From: Clostridiales bacterium UBA4821
GTDB taxonomy: Bacteria > Bacillota > Clostridia > Acetivibrionales > UBA4821
DNA: 6,756 nucleotides
Assembly: GCA_002402315.1 (NCBI GenBank)
Contig: DHFP01000098.1
Coordinates: 1-6,756 of the forward strand
Direction of reading: 5' to 3'
In this document: positions 1 to 6,128 of the stretch, in pieces
Position numbering within the stretch: position 1 is the stretch's first letter
Layout: each line of letters begins with the position of its first letter
Translations under genes and position numbers: made by a program
Notes under the pieces: model-generated
Told to the model about the DNA's origin: nothing
Database searches by the model: none
Seen by the model: only the letters and a program-made list of their open reading frames with translations

Positions 1-660
1 AAATATCCAAGAAGTTCAGACCATAATGTGGATTACCCTGCTGATGGTAATCATTATCCGATTGGGGGGAGTAAGGCTGGATTGCTGTACAATCTTCCTA
101 TATTTTATAAAGTGGTTTTTGGTATGGTTGTAAACGATGCCGACCCTACATTAACTCTTGGAAATTATAATGCTAACAATTCAGTTGAAGATTCTCCAAA
201 TTATTTTGATGGCACATATAATAATCCTTGGTATTATTATACTCCATTAAGTTTGTTGGGTGGGTTTAGTTGGTATTATCCACCAAGTTGGCATGTTAAT
301 CCCACAAGTAAAATAAATGGTGGAACAACTGATGCTGATTTACTTAACGCTGTTCCTTGGGGAAACCTTATACCAAAAAATAGTAATGTAAATATATCGT
401 TGAATATAGAACCACAAGATGATAATGCAATAGAAATGTTGCTTGATGTTACTTTTAATAAGGGTGATGTAATAGATACCACTTCTACTTTTTATCAAAT
501 GAGTAGTCAATATAGAATAGTGTCAATGGCAGTTGTTGATTTTGACTATCAACCACTTATAATTGCAACATTCCCTATAATACCACTTATGGTTACAGGA
601 ACAGAAAGCATTAACTCTATATTTAAGATTAACTTTGGAAACAATTTATTACAACCATAA
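1..660 (+). CDS. Unrecognised structural protein, C-terminal 219 residues (5' truncated)
   Basis: The frame is open from base 1 to a TAA at 658-660, so this is the 3' end of a longer gene. A GTG at position 28 could be read as a start, but no Shine-Dalgarno precedes it and the frame continues upstream to the edge, so an internal Val is more likely. I do not recognise the family. The visible part is rich in Asn, Tyr, Trp and Pro, including PWYYYTP (visible residues 76-82) and SWYYPPSW (90-97), followed by an alternating hydrophobic/polar, probably beta-rich C-terminus. There is no membrane segment or coiled coil. Lying 24 bases upstream of a gp25-like gene on the same strand, it is probably a tail or baseplate component; that role is inferred from context only. 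It does not visibly carry the C-terminal blocks shared by the four proteins downstream. Confidence 0.75.
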   Translation, partial: KYPRSSDHNVDYPADGNHYPIGGSKAGLLYNLPIFYKVVFGMVVNDADPTLTLGNYNANNSVEDSPNYFDGTYNNPWYYYTPLSLLGGFSWYYPPSWHVNPTSKINGGTTDADLLNAVPWGNLIPKNSNVNISLNIEPQDDNAIEMLLDVTFNKGDVIDTTSTFYQMSSQYRIVSMAVVDFDYQPLIIATFPIIPLMVTGTESINSIFKINFGNNLLQP

Positions 661-684
661 CCTTACAAATAATAAAAACGATGT

Positions 685-1089
685 ATGGCAAAAACATATA
701 AAGACATAGGAATTTCATTAGAGTTGTTTTCAAGAAAGAAAACACGAAAATTATTATTGAATGATATGGATTTGTATTTACAAGACATACAAAACCTTAT
801 AAAAACAAATACAAGGGAAAGGTTGTTTAATTATAACATAGGTGCTGATTTATATAGGTATTTATTTAATATGATGCCTACAATAAATAGCAATACATTA
901 AGGCAAAGGATTTCCGAATTAATATCTCAATATGAGCCGAGAATAATATTAAGGGATGTTGTAATTACAAAAGATGACGACAACAATACTATAAATATAA
1001 AAGTATTGTTTACAAAAATAGTAGAGGAAAATGAGAAGATTTACTCAAAAGAAATTACATTTGATTTTGCTGAGTTATATAGAGGATAA
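685..1089 (+). CDS. gp25-like baseplate wedge protein
   Basis: This 134-residue protein matches the T4 gp25 / GPW family, small wedge subunits of contractile-tail baseplates that are also found in tailocins, extracellular injection systems and type VI secretion. T4 gp25 is about the same length. Residues 41-61 (TNTRERLFNYNIGADL and on to YLF) correspond to the family's T-x-x-GER-x(5)-G-x-x-L-x(3)-LF block, although the usual Gly before Glu-Arg is Arg here. Residues 83-92 (YEPRIILRDV) are the diagnostic EPRI segment, followed by a beta strand (IKVLFTKI). The start at 685 is chosen because residues 1-40 read as a normal family N-terminus. It has no clear SD, unlike its neighbours; an out-of-frame ATG at 681 opens only six codons. 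Two consecutive TAA stops end the gene. The next gene starts 21 bases later, consistent with one late operon. Confidence 0.88.
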   Translation: MAKTYKDIGISLELFSRKKTRKLLLNDMDLYLQDIQNLIKTNTRERLFNYNIGADLYRYLFNMMPTINSNTLRQRISELISQYEPRIILRDVVITKDDDNNTINIKVLFTKIVEENEKIYSKEITFDFAELYRG

Positions 1090-1095
1090 TAAAAT

Positions 1096-1103
1096 AAAAG
1101 GAG
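1096..1103 (+). promoter_or_regulatory. Ribosome binding site of the 563-residue protein
   Basis: AAAAGGAG lies seven bases before the ATG at 1111. It is a near-consensus SD and one of the two strongest in the window, which fits a highly expressed structural gene and fixes the start. Confidence 0.8.
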
Positions 1104-1110
1104 ATATACA

Positions 1111-2802
1111 ATGCAAGTAAGAGTTGGATTTAACGATTCATTTCCAATAACAAAGTTTAACGAGAAAGACCACCCAAAAGAACTCACTGGAATTCTGGAT
1201 GGTTTTTTTGTTGGGTTAGATACTTATAATATCAAAATATATAACTCATATACTTATGGGACTGATTTGCTTGAAACAGACGATGGAAGTAGTTATGCTA
1301 TTGTTCCTTTTGGGGAGGCTGGTAGTAGGTCTGTATTAAAGGTAGAAATGAGTGCAGGGGAAGCCCCACTTACCGCTATTGCAACAGCAGACCTTGTAAG
1401 TAAACTTGGGTTAGGAAACTCCACTTATGTTGGAATAGCAAACATATACCTTGGTGTAAATTATGAAGAATCGGGAGATTCAAAAGCGTATATATTTACA
1501 GACGATGCCTCTGTTGGAACTGTCAATTCTACTACTTATGTTAGTAGTGAAATGGATGAAACTACCATAGATACTTTTGTTGCTTTGTTTACTACTATTG
1601 GAAATGTTCGGAAAGTTGCTTTTGCTGATATTTCTGGTGCAGGTGATATAATAGAATATAATCAATATGTTGAAAGATTAAGAGTTTTATCACTTGCAAA
1701 ATTAAGAGCAGGTGGTGATGCAAAGTATATTTCTTATGATGATGGTAATGGGGCAAGAACCTATGAACTTATAGTAATAGGTCAGATATTTATTAAGGGC
1801 GATTACAATGATTCTGCACAAACTTTTGACTCTTGGGTTGGAGACCCGCTTGCAGTTGATGGTAGAAATTATTACCTTGGAAGTGCTGATTCCGTATATA
1901 TTCTTCATGATAATATAAATTATGGTGGGTACCAAAAGGCTTTGTTGGATTTGCAGGAACAAATACTTACTATGCAGGTTGATGGGTTGTTGGCAGGAAA
2001 GGCATACCCTAAATTAAGAAGCGTTAATTTTGAACATTTAGATAGAGATGATTTGTATTTTACAGTTGCAAAAGGAGCAGAAGTATTATCAATAGATAAC
2101 GAGTATAGAGAAACAAAGTTAAATTCAATGACTACAACAGGAGCGTTGACTTCAAATGCACATATGATAAAGAGGTATCTAATCCCTACAAGAATATTAT
2201 TTGATACAACTGGTCATTTGAAATACCCTACATTTAACTTTGAATTTGACTTTGAGAGAAGAAATATAAGTGGTATTGTGGATGGTGATAGAGATTTAGG
2301 ATTTGTAATACAAGTAAAATTTTGGAAGTATTTAACTTCATCTTTGTCAAGTAGGTTTTTATTATTACCAAGCACAGACCCATATTATTCAGCAGATGTT
2401 ATGACTGGAAGTATAACTAACCAAATGACATACAAATCAAGACAGGCATTGTCTTTTGGTTCATTTGGAACAGCAAAGACAAAGAATAGTATAAAGGGTG
2501 GGTTTAAGATTGGGTATATGAACCAAACAGATATAAATAATTTTGAAAATAGAGACCCAGAAGATTTAGGTGCAAGTTATGATTTAGTAAATCAAGAGGT
2601 TTCGTCTGGTGTCAACGAGTATGGAACTCTTAATTTTGTTATGATATTGATATGGTGTAAACTTAATGAATCTTATATAGATGGAGAGTGGTATGTAAAT
2701 AGAATAAATTCGTTTATGAGTAGTGATGAAACAGCATTTACTTCTCTTACTGGAAACACCGACCCTGATGGTAGAGGATGGGGATTGAGAATGGCACAGT
2801 AA
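1111..2802 (+). CDS. Putative tail fibre/baseplate-associated protein with C-terminal domain shared by the downstream paralogues
   Basis: This 563-residue protein has no signal peptide or membrane segment. The N-terminal ~340 residues are not recognised; they look mixed alpha/beta, with a helical stretch near 187-200 and another near 272-295. The C-terminal ~200 residues carry four blocks, in order, that match the three proteins downstream. These are P-T-R-I-L-F-D-T-T...KYPTFNFEF at 359-379; PYYSAD at 424-429; GGFKIGYMNQTDINNF at 463-478; and a final MILIWCKL...GEWYVNRI at 511-532. The last block corresponds to YMLVNKxLxxxGWxxxxR in the paralogues. I infer a fibre or adhesin whose distal domain is the same fold, carried on a different, possibly baseplate-attaching, N-terminus. 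It sits where many contractile phages encode the gpJ/gp6 wedge protein, but I see no J-like signature. The start is fixed by a strong SD, and the gene ends with TAATAA. Confidence 0.7.
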   Translation: MQVRVGFNDSFPITKFNEKDHPKELTGILDGFFVGLDTYNIKIYNSYTYGTDLLETDDGSSYAIVPFGEAGSRSVLKVEMSAGEAPLTAIATADLVSKLGLGNSTYVGIANIYLGVNYEESGDSKAYIFTDDASVGTVNSTTYVSSEMDETTIDTFVALFTTIGNVRKVAFADISGAGDIIEYNQYVERLRVLSLAKLRAGGDAKYISYDDGNGARTYELIVIGQIFIKGDYNDSAQTFDSWVGDPLAVDGRNYYLGSADSVYILHDNINYGGYQKALLDLQEQILTMQVDGLLAGKAYPKLRSVNFEHLDRDDLYFTVAKGAEVLSIDNEYRETKLNSMTTTGALTSNAHMIKRYLIPTRILFDTTGHLKYPTFNFEFDFERRNISGIVDGDRDLGFVIQVKFWKYLTSSLSSRFLLLPSTDPYYSADVMTGSITNQMTYKSRQALSFGSFGTAKTKNSIKGGFKIGYMNQTDINNFENRDPEDLGASYDLVNQEVSSGVNEYGTLNFVMILIWCKLNESYIDGEWYVNRINSFMSSDETAFTSLTGNTDPDGRGWGLRMAQ

Positions 2803-2850
2803 TAAAACAAACATAAAAAAAGTAAATCTATATAAAAAGGAATTTATAGT
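2803..2850 (+). other. Short AT-rich spacer before the paralogue array
   Basis: This 48-base gap is almost entirely A and T. It holds a second TAA directly after the gene stop and, at 2834-2841, the SD AAAAAGGA nine bases before the ATG at 2851. I see no hairpin with a T-run and no -35/-10 pair, so read-through transcription is expected. Confidence 0.6.
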
Positions 2851-3888
2851 ATGAATATTAACAAACAGTTGGAACTTATCTTCAATAAACTAAATGAAAT
2901 TTCTACAAATACTACATCCTCTGGTATGGATGATTGGTGGAATAGTAATGAAGATAGGAATAAAATAAGTGATATAATAGATTTGGAAAATGGCGGATTA
3001 AAAGATAGCGTAGTTAATAGTAATAATATTGCAGATAATTCTATTACATTTGACAAGATGGCTAATGGTGGATTGGATTGGGGGTTAGTAAATAGTAATC
3101 CATCAGGGTCTTCTGATAGTGAAACATATAAAAACCAGTCGAGAATATTTAGTGCAAGGGGGGAATCTGTTATTCCTATATATAATCAAGTATTTCCTGT
3201 AACTTGTAACTATATTCCTAACAGTGCAGGAGCAGATTTGATTACTGGAGTAAACCTTTCTTTAATGGGAACCCAAACATATTTACCTATTTACTTTGAT
3301 GTTGTGTCTGATGGAACAAATAAAGTATTTAGATACCCAACATTACGATTTGATATTTTATTTCAAATAAATTCCACTTATAATTTAACAATAAATACAT
3401 TTTATATTGACTTTATTTTACATACATTTCAAAGGTCTTTAAGTGGGGCAGAGGGGTCAACAATTTCTAAAACATTGGGGGTAGATTCTGCTTCAGTCTA
3501 TTACTCTTCAAGTCATAGTATAAACCTAAAAACAATGACAATGGCAGGTGGAAGTTACGGTGCATTATATTGGGCAACTGGGGAACTTAATCTTAATAAA
3601 GATAATTTTTTGACAAATATGGTAGATAATTGGGCTACATATAATAATGTTAATTATCCTGATAATCTAACATTACAAAGTTATGTTCAGGAGACTTCTT
3701 GGTTGAACAGAAAGTATTCAAATGGTGTTGGGTTATTACAAACAAAATTTAATTTTACTGGGACTGACTTATCACCAGATGTTTCAGTTACAAAAATACA
3801 AAGATTAAATATGTATCTTATTGATAAGCAATTAAATAATAATGGTTGGACAATAAGTGAAAGAAAAAGAATAATTTCACCAAAGTAA
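2851..3888 (+). CDS. Tail fibre/adhesin-like protein, paralogue 1 of 3
   Basis: This 345-residue protein has the layout of a short trimeric fibre or receptor-binding protein. Residues 2-17 form an amphipathic helix (INKQLELIFNKL) able to coil. MDDWW at 26-30 is followed by a charged stretch. NNIADNSITFDKM at 58-70 resembles the I-x-D-x-x-I-T-x-x-K motif common in phage tail-fibre stems. After LDW (75-77) comes RIFSARG (98-104), then a variable region. The shared C-terminal framework follows: NKVFRYPTLRFDIL (157-170), YYSS (217-220), GELNLN (244-249) and MYLIDKQLNNNGWTISER (321-338). Compared with its two neighbours it lacks one N-terminal residue, has a shorter 46-50 loop and is the most divergent. 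The product is probably beta-rich and displayed on the tail; the ligand is unknown. The adhesin role is inferred from motifs and position beside a baseplate gene. Confidence 0.72.
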   Translation: MNINKQLELIFNKLNEISTNTTSSGMDDWWNSNEDRNKISDIIDLENGGLKDSVVNSNNIADNSITFDKMANGGLDWGLVNSNPSGSSDSETYKNQSRIFSARGESVIPIYNQVFPVTCNYIPNSAGADLITGVNLSLMGTQTYLPIYFDVVSDGTNKVFRYPTLRFDILFQINSTYNLTINTFYIDFILHTFQRSLSGAEGSTISKTLGVDSASVYYSSSHSINLKTMTMAGGSYGALYWATGELNLNKDNFLTNMVDNWATYNNVNYPDNLTLQSYVQETSWLNRKYSNGVGLLQTKFNFTGTDLSPDVSVTKIQRLNMYLIDKQLNNNGWTISERKRIISPK

Positions 3889-3893
3889 AAGGA
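3887..3893 (+). promoter_or_regulatory. Ribosome binding site of paralogue 2, overlapping the previous stop
   Basis: AAAAGGA begins inside the TAA of paralogue 1 (3886-3888) and ends six bases before the ATG at 3900. The tight spacing suggests translational coupling between the two paralogues. Confidence 0.7.
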
Positions 3894-3899
3894 TAAACT

Positions 3900-4946
3900 A
3901 TGAATAATATAAACAAACAATTAGAAGCAATACTTTCAAGATTGGGAGAAATGTCAGCATTCACTACTACTGCTTTTTTGGATGAGTGGTGGATTGGTAA
4001 CGGAGATAAAGCAAAGATAGAAGATATAATAGATTTAAGTGGTGCAAACGGGGTTTTACAAAACGATGTAGTTGATACTGATAATGTTGTCGATGAGGCT
4101 ATTACATTTGGAAAAATGAACAGTGGTAATTTATCTCCATCATTAGATTGGGATGAGATAAACATAACACCAGTTGGCTCATCTTTATCAGACCCTTACC
4201 AAGAAGCATCAAGAATTTTTACCGCAAGGGGCGGGTCTTATATTATGGGGTATAATTCATCCTATAACTCAACAACTATGCCACAAGTTTCTTCTCCAGT
4301 AAATAACTCATGGTATAATATGCTAGATGGTGAGTTGAATGGGATAACCTCTATAAATGTACCAATAGATTTACTGTATGACCTTGTAAATAAAATACCA
4401 AGATATCCTACATTAAGATTTGATATTTTATTAAAAAAGGATTTACCCAATGGGTCTATAACTGAGCATAAATTTAAAATTGACTTCAGTATGGGAAATT
4501 ATGATAGAGTTGGTGGATATTCGCATGGAAGAACCCTTCTTGTTGCTAGCAGTAATATGTATTATTCAGCAACATATACTCTTCAATTACAGAGTATATC
4601 AGCAAATCCAAGCACAGTTAAAATTGGTTATTGGTGGGTTTCTGGGGAATTGAATTTAAATGTTAGTTCATTTTTAACATCAACTATAACTGAATATTGG
4701 GCAAATTTTAATAGTGTAACTTTCCCAGACAGTTCCGTTGAAACGGATATTACTGGTGGACAACCTTCTGTTGATAATTTAGTATCCCAGTATGGTTCGT
4801 TACGAATAGTTCCCAAATTTTCCGTATTTCAAGATGTTGCAGGAATACGACCAATTTATGTTGTTAGACAACAATACATGCTTGTAAATAAAGAACTTAA
4901 TTCTAATGGTTGGGCTGTTGGGGAGCGTAGATATGGTACATATTAA
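3900..4946 (+). CDS. Tail fibre/adhesin-like protein, paralogue 2 of 3
   Basis: This 348-residue protein is collinear with paralogue 3 over its first ~75 residues. It has an N-terminal amphipathic helix (INKQLEAILSRLGEM, 4-18), FLDEWW (26-31), GDKAKIEDIIDLSGA (35-49) and NVVDEAITFGKM (62-73). An insertion of about four residues (NLSPS, 77-81) precedes LDW. RIFTARGG is at 105-112. The middle (~113-150) has no clear similarity to the others. The common framework resumes with PIDLLYD (155-161), RYPTLRFDILL (168-178), YYSA (221-224), GELNLN (249-254) and YMLVNKELNSNGWAVGERR (326-344). There is no signal peptide or membrane segment. I infer a tail-tip or fibre protein whose variable middle could carry specificity while the N-terminus docks to the particle. 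It lies 11 bases after paralogue 1 and 14 bases before paralogue 3. Confidence 0.72.
   Translation: MNNINKQLEAILSRLGEMSAFTTTAFLDEWWIGNGDKAKIEDIIDLSGANGVLQNDVVDTDNVVDEAITFGKMNSGNLSPSLDWDEINITPVGSSLSDPYQEASRIFTARGGSYIMGYNSSYNSTTMPQVSSPVNNSWYNMLDGELNGITSINVPIDLLYDLVNKIPRYPTLRFDILLKKDLPNGSITEHKFKIDFSMGNYDRVGGYSHGRTLLVASSNMYYSATYTLQLQSISANPSTVKIGYWWVSGELNLNVSSFLTSTITEYWANFNSVTFPDSSVETDITGGQPSVDNLVSQYGSLRIVPKFSVFQDVAGIRPIYVVRQQYMLVNKELNSNGWAVGERRYGTY
4005..4034 (+). repeat. Conserved DNA island, copy in paralogue 2
   Basis: These 30 bases encode the DKAKIEDIID segment. They match 5066-5095 in paralogue 3 at 28 of 30 positions by direct comparison. This is a coding repeat arising from paralogy, not a separate element, but it is a plausible homologous-recombination point within the array. 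Confidence 0.6.
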
Positions 4947-4948
4947 AT

Positions 4949-4955
4949 TAAGGAG
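4949..4955 (+). promoter_or_regulatory. Ribosome binding site of paralogue 3
   Basis: TAAGGAG lies five bases before the ATG at 4961. It is a strong SD that fixes the start of the third paralogue. Confidence 0.75.
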
Positions 4956-4960
4956 ACTAT

Positions 4961-6019
4961 ATGAATAATATAAATAAGCAATTAGAAACTATTTTATCAA
5001 AATTAAGCAACATATCTACATTTACATCATCTGCATTTTTAGATGCATGGTGGGAAGATAATGCTGATAAAGCAAAAATAGAAGATGTAATAGATATTTC
5101 TGGTGCAACGGGGGTATTGCAAAATGATATGGTAGATTCTGTAAATATAGTTGATGAATCAATAACTTATGACAAATTAAATAGCGAAGGATTAGACTGG
5201 AATGTAATAAACTCAAACCCAACAGGTTCTGATACATCCTCTGATTTACATCAAACAGCCCCAAGAGTTTTTACAGCAAGGGGCGGTGGGTTTATCCCAT
5301 TGCACAATTCTGTTGCAGATGTTGTAAAAAGTTTACCGATAGTTGATGGAACATACTATACTATGCTTGGTGCAGGGGCATCTGGACTTCAATCAGACGG
5401 TATTATAGTTCCAATAGATATGCTTTATGATAATACAAATAAAGTATTAAGATACCAAACATTAAGGTTTGATTTTTTACTTATGATAGCAAACGAGATA
5501 GGTGCTGGTGGAGCAACAGCAACAACAAAAATCAAGTTAAATTTGTTTAGCGATTATGCTGGGGATGGTATGATAGACGATGATTTTGATTCAATTTCTT
5601 TGGTATTACCTCTAACGAGTGCTTATTATGATGCTGGTTGTTCTATTAAAGCAAAGGATATTTCTCTTGGAGAAGATTTTCAAGAATATAGTTATTTATG
5701 GGTTGCTGGTGAAATAGATATAAACCAAGGTGATTTTATTACTACAAATCTTGAAAAATGGTGGGCAAATATTTCCTCTCTTGACGACTCCTCTGTTGAA
5801 ACAGTAACAAATCCAGTTTCAAATATTAGCATATGTAGACTTCCAAATCTTAATGGTAATATTCTATTATTGCCAGAAATAAGTTTAACAGGGACAAATA
5901 TAGCAAGTGGTATTGCTTCAATGCACATTTTTAGGCAAAGTTATATGCTTGTAAATAAAAAATTAGAGAATAGTGGGTGGGCTATTTCAAAAAGATACCG
6001 CTATGTGTCTGGTGTATAA
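4961..6019 (+). CDS. Tail fibre/adhesin-like protein, paralogue 3 of 3
   Basis: This 352-residue protein is closest to paralogue 2. Its N-terminal helix (INKQLETILSKLSNI, 4-18), FLDAWW (26-31), ADKAKIEDVIDISGA (35-49) and NIVDESITYDKL (62-73) match that neighbour without gaps. LDW (78-80) is followed by VINSNPTGS (82-90), which resembles VNSNPSGS in paralogue 1, so the junctions look mosaic. RVFTARGGG (102-110) precedes the variable part. The shared C-terminal framework is PIDMLYD (151-157), RYQTLRFDF (164-172), YYDA (222-225), GEIDIN (250-255) and YMLVNKKLENSGWAISKR (328-345). A tail fibre or receptor-binding role is inferred, as for its neighbours. The TAA stop at 6017-6019 shares its last A with the ATG of a possible 35-codon ORF. 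Confidence 0.72.
   Translation: MNNINKQLETILSKLSNISTFTSSAFLDAWWEDNADKAKIEDVIDISGATGVLQNDMVDSVNIVDESITYDKLNSEGLDWNVINSNPTGSDTSSDLHQTAPRVFTARGGGFIPLHNSVADVVKSLPIVDGTYYTMLGAGASGLQSDGIIVPIDMLYDNTNKVLRYQTLRFDFLLMIANEIGAGGATATTKIKLNLFSDYAGDGMIDDDFDSISLVLPLTSAYYDAGCSIKAKDISLGEDFQEYSYLWVAGEIDINQGDFITTNLEKWWANISSLDDSSVETVTNPVSNISICRLPNLNGNILLLPEISLTGTNIASGIASMHIFRQSYMLVNKKLENSGWAISKRYRYVSGV
5066..5095 (+). repeat. Conserved DNA island, copy in paralogue 3
   Basis: This is the partner of 4005-4034, differing at two positions (A for G at the twelfth base, G for A at the twenty-second). It encodes the DKAKIEDVID segment just after the D-x-W-W motif. Confidence 0.6.
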
Positions 6020-6020
6020 T
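6015..6020 (+). promoter_or_regulatory. Possible -10 element (TATAAT) before the peptidase gene
   Basis: A perfect TATAAT spans the last codons and stop of paralogue 3, directly against an inverted repeat. No good -35 lies 16-18 bases upstream (AAGATA at that spacing) and there is no extended TGn. In such AT-rich DNA the hexamer may be chance. If real, it would give the peptidase gene its own transcript. Confidence 0.2.
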
Positions 6021-6126
6021 GTCGCAAATATATACAATAAGTGCGACAAAAAATATGTGTAAATTAAAAAATATAATAAGTTATGTAACAAAAAACTCCG
6101 AGAGGGGTATAGCAAAAGGAGATTAA
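6019..6126 (+). CDS. Possible 35-residue small protein, start overlapping the previous stop
   Basis: An ATG at 6019-6021 shares one base with the TAA of paralogue 3 (TAATG), an arrangement that permits translational re-initiation. The frame runs 35 codons to a TAA at 6124-6126, between the SD and the start codon of the peptidase gene. The product is basic and begins MSQIYTISATKN; it has no clear membrane segment, so it does not look like a holin. No SD precedes it. It nearly fills the gap, but a 108-base open frame in a TAA-rich region is only weak evidence. I do not recognise a family. It may instead be a non-coding leader. Confidence 0.25.
   Translation: MSQIYTISATKNMCKLKNIISYVTKNSERGIAKGD
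6020..6048 (+). repeat. Inverted repeat TGTCGCA / TGCGACA
   Basis: Seven-base perfect arms at 6020-6026 and 6042-6048 are separated by 15 AT-rich bases. The arms stand out as GC-containing in an AT-rich gap. The repeat begins right after the stop of paralogue 3 and overlaps the end of the TATAAT. It is followed by A-rich rather than T-rich sequence, so it is not a normal rho-independent terminator on this strand. It could be a dyad operator or an mRNA stem at the 3' end of the fibre transcript. Confidence 0.45.
6095..6108 (+). other. Small hairpin with GNRA-type loop upstream of the peptidase start
   Basis: ACTCC (6095-6099) and GGGGT (6104-6108) can pair, with one G-U pair, around a GAGA tetraloop, which belongs to the stable GNRA class. 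CTCC of the left arm is also complementary to GGAG of the downstream SD (6118-6121), so two alternative pairings are possible, one of which would mask the ribosome binding site. The stem is only five base pairs, so its importance is uncertain. Confidence 0.35.
6114..6121 (+). promoter_or_regulatory. Ribosome binding site of the peptidase gene
   Basis: AAAAGGAG lies seven bases before the ATG at 6129, the same sequence and spacing as at 1096-1103. It fixes the peptidase start and indicates efficient translation. Confidence 0.8.
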
Positions 6127-6128
6127 GT

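Noticed and set aside
1111..2802. Tail sheath protein
   Set aside because: Length and position after a baseplate gene made this plausible, but I see no sheath signature, and the C-terminal blocks match the fibre-like paralogues instead.
2803..4960. Invertible or phase-variable switching of the fibre genes
   Set aside because: No inverted repeats flank the genes, no homopolymer tract interrupts a start, and no recombinase gene is visible. All three genes are intact on the same strand with their own SD.
2851..6019. A diversity-generating retroelement targeting the adhesin C-termini
   Set aside because: No reverse transcriptase or template repeat is in the window, and the C-terminal segments are the conserved parts of the family, the opposite of a DGR variable region.
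6020..6055. Rho-independent terminator after the fibre array
   Set aside because: The 7-base stem has a 15-base loop and is followed by AAAAAA rather than a T-run on the + strand. On the minus strand no T-run follows the stem and no gene ends there.
6019..6126. Remnant of a mobilisation/relaxase N-terminus in the 35-codon frame
   Set aside because: The segment LKNIISYVTKNSE faintly recalls relaxase starts, but no catalytic Tyr or His motif is present and no mobilisation gene is nearby. The resemblance is too short to support.
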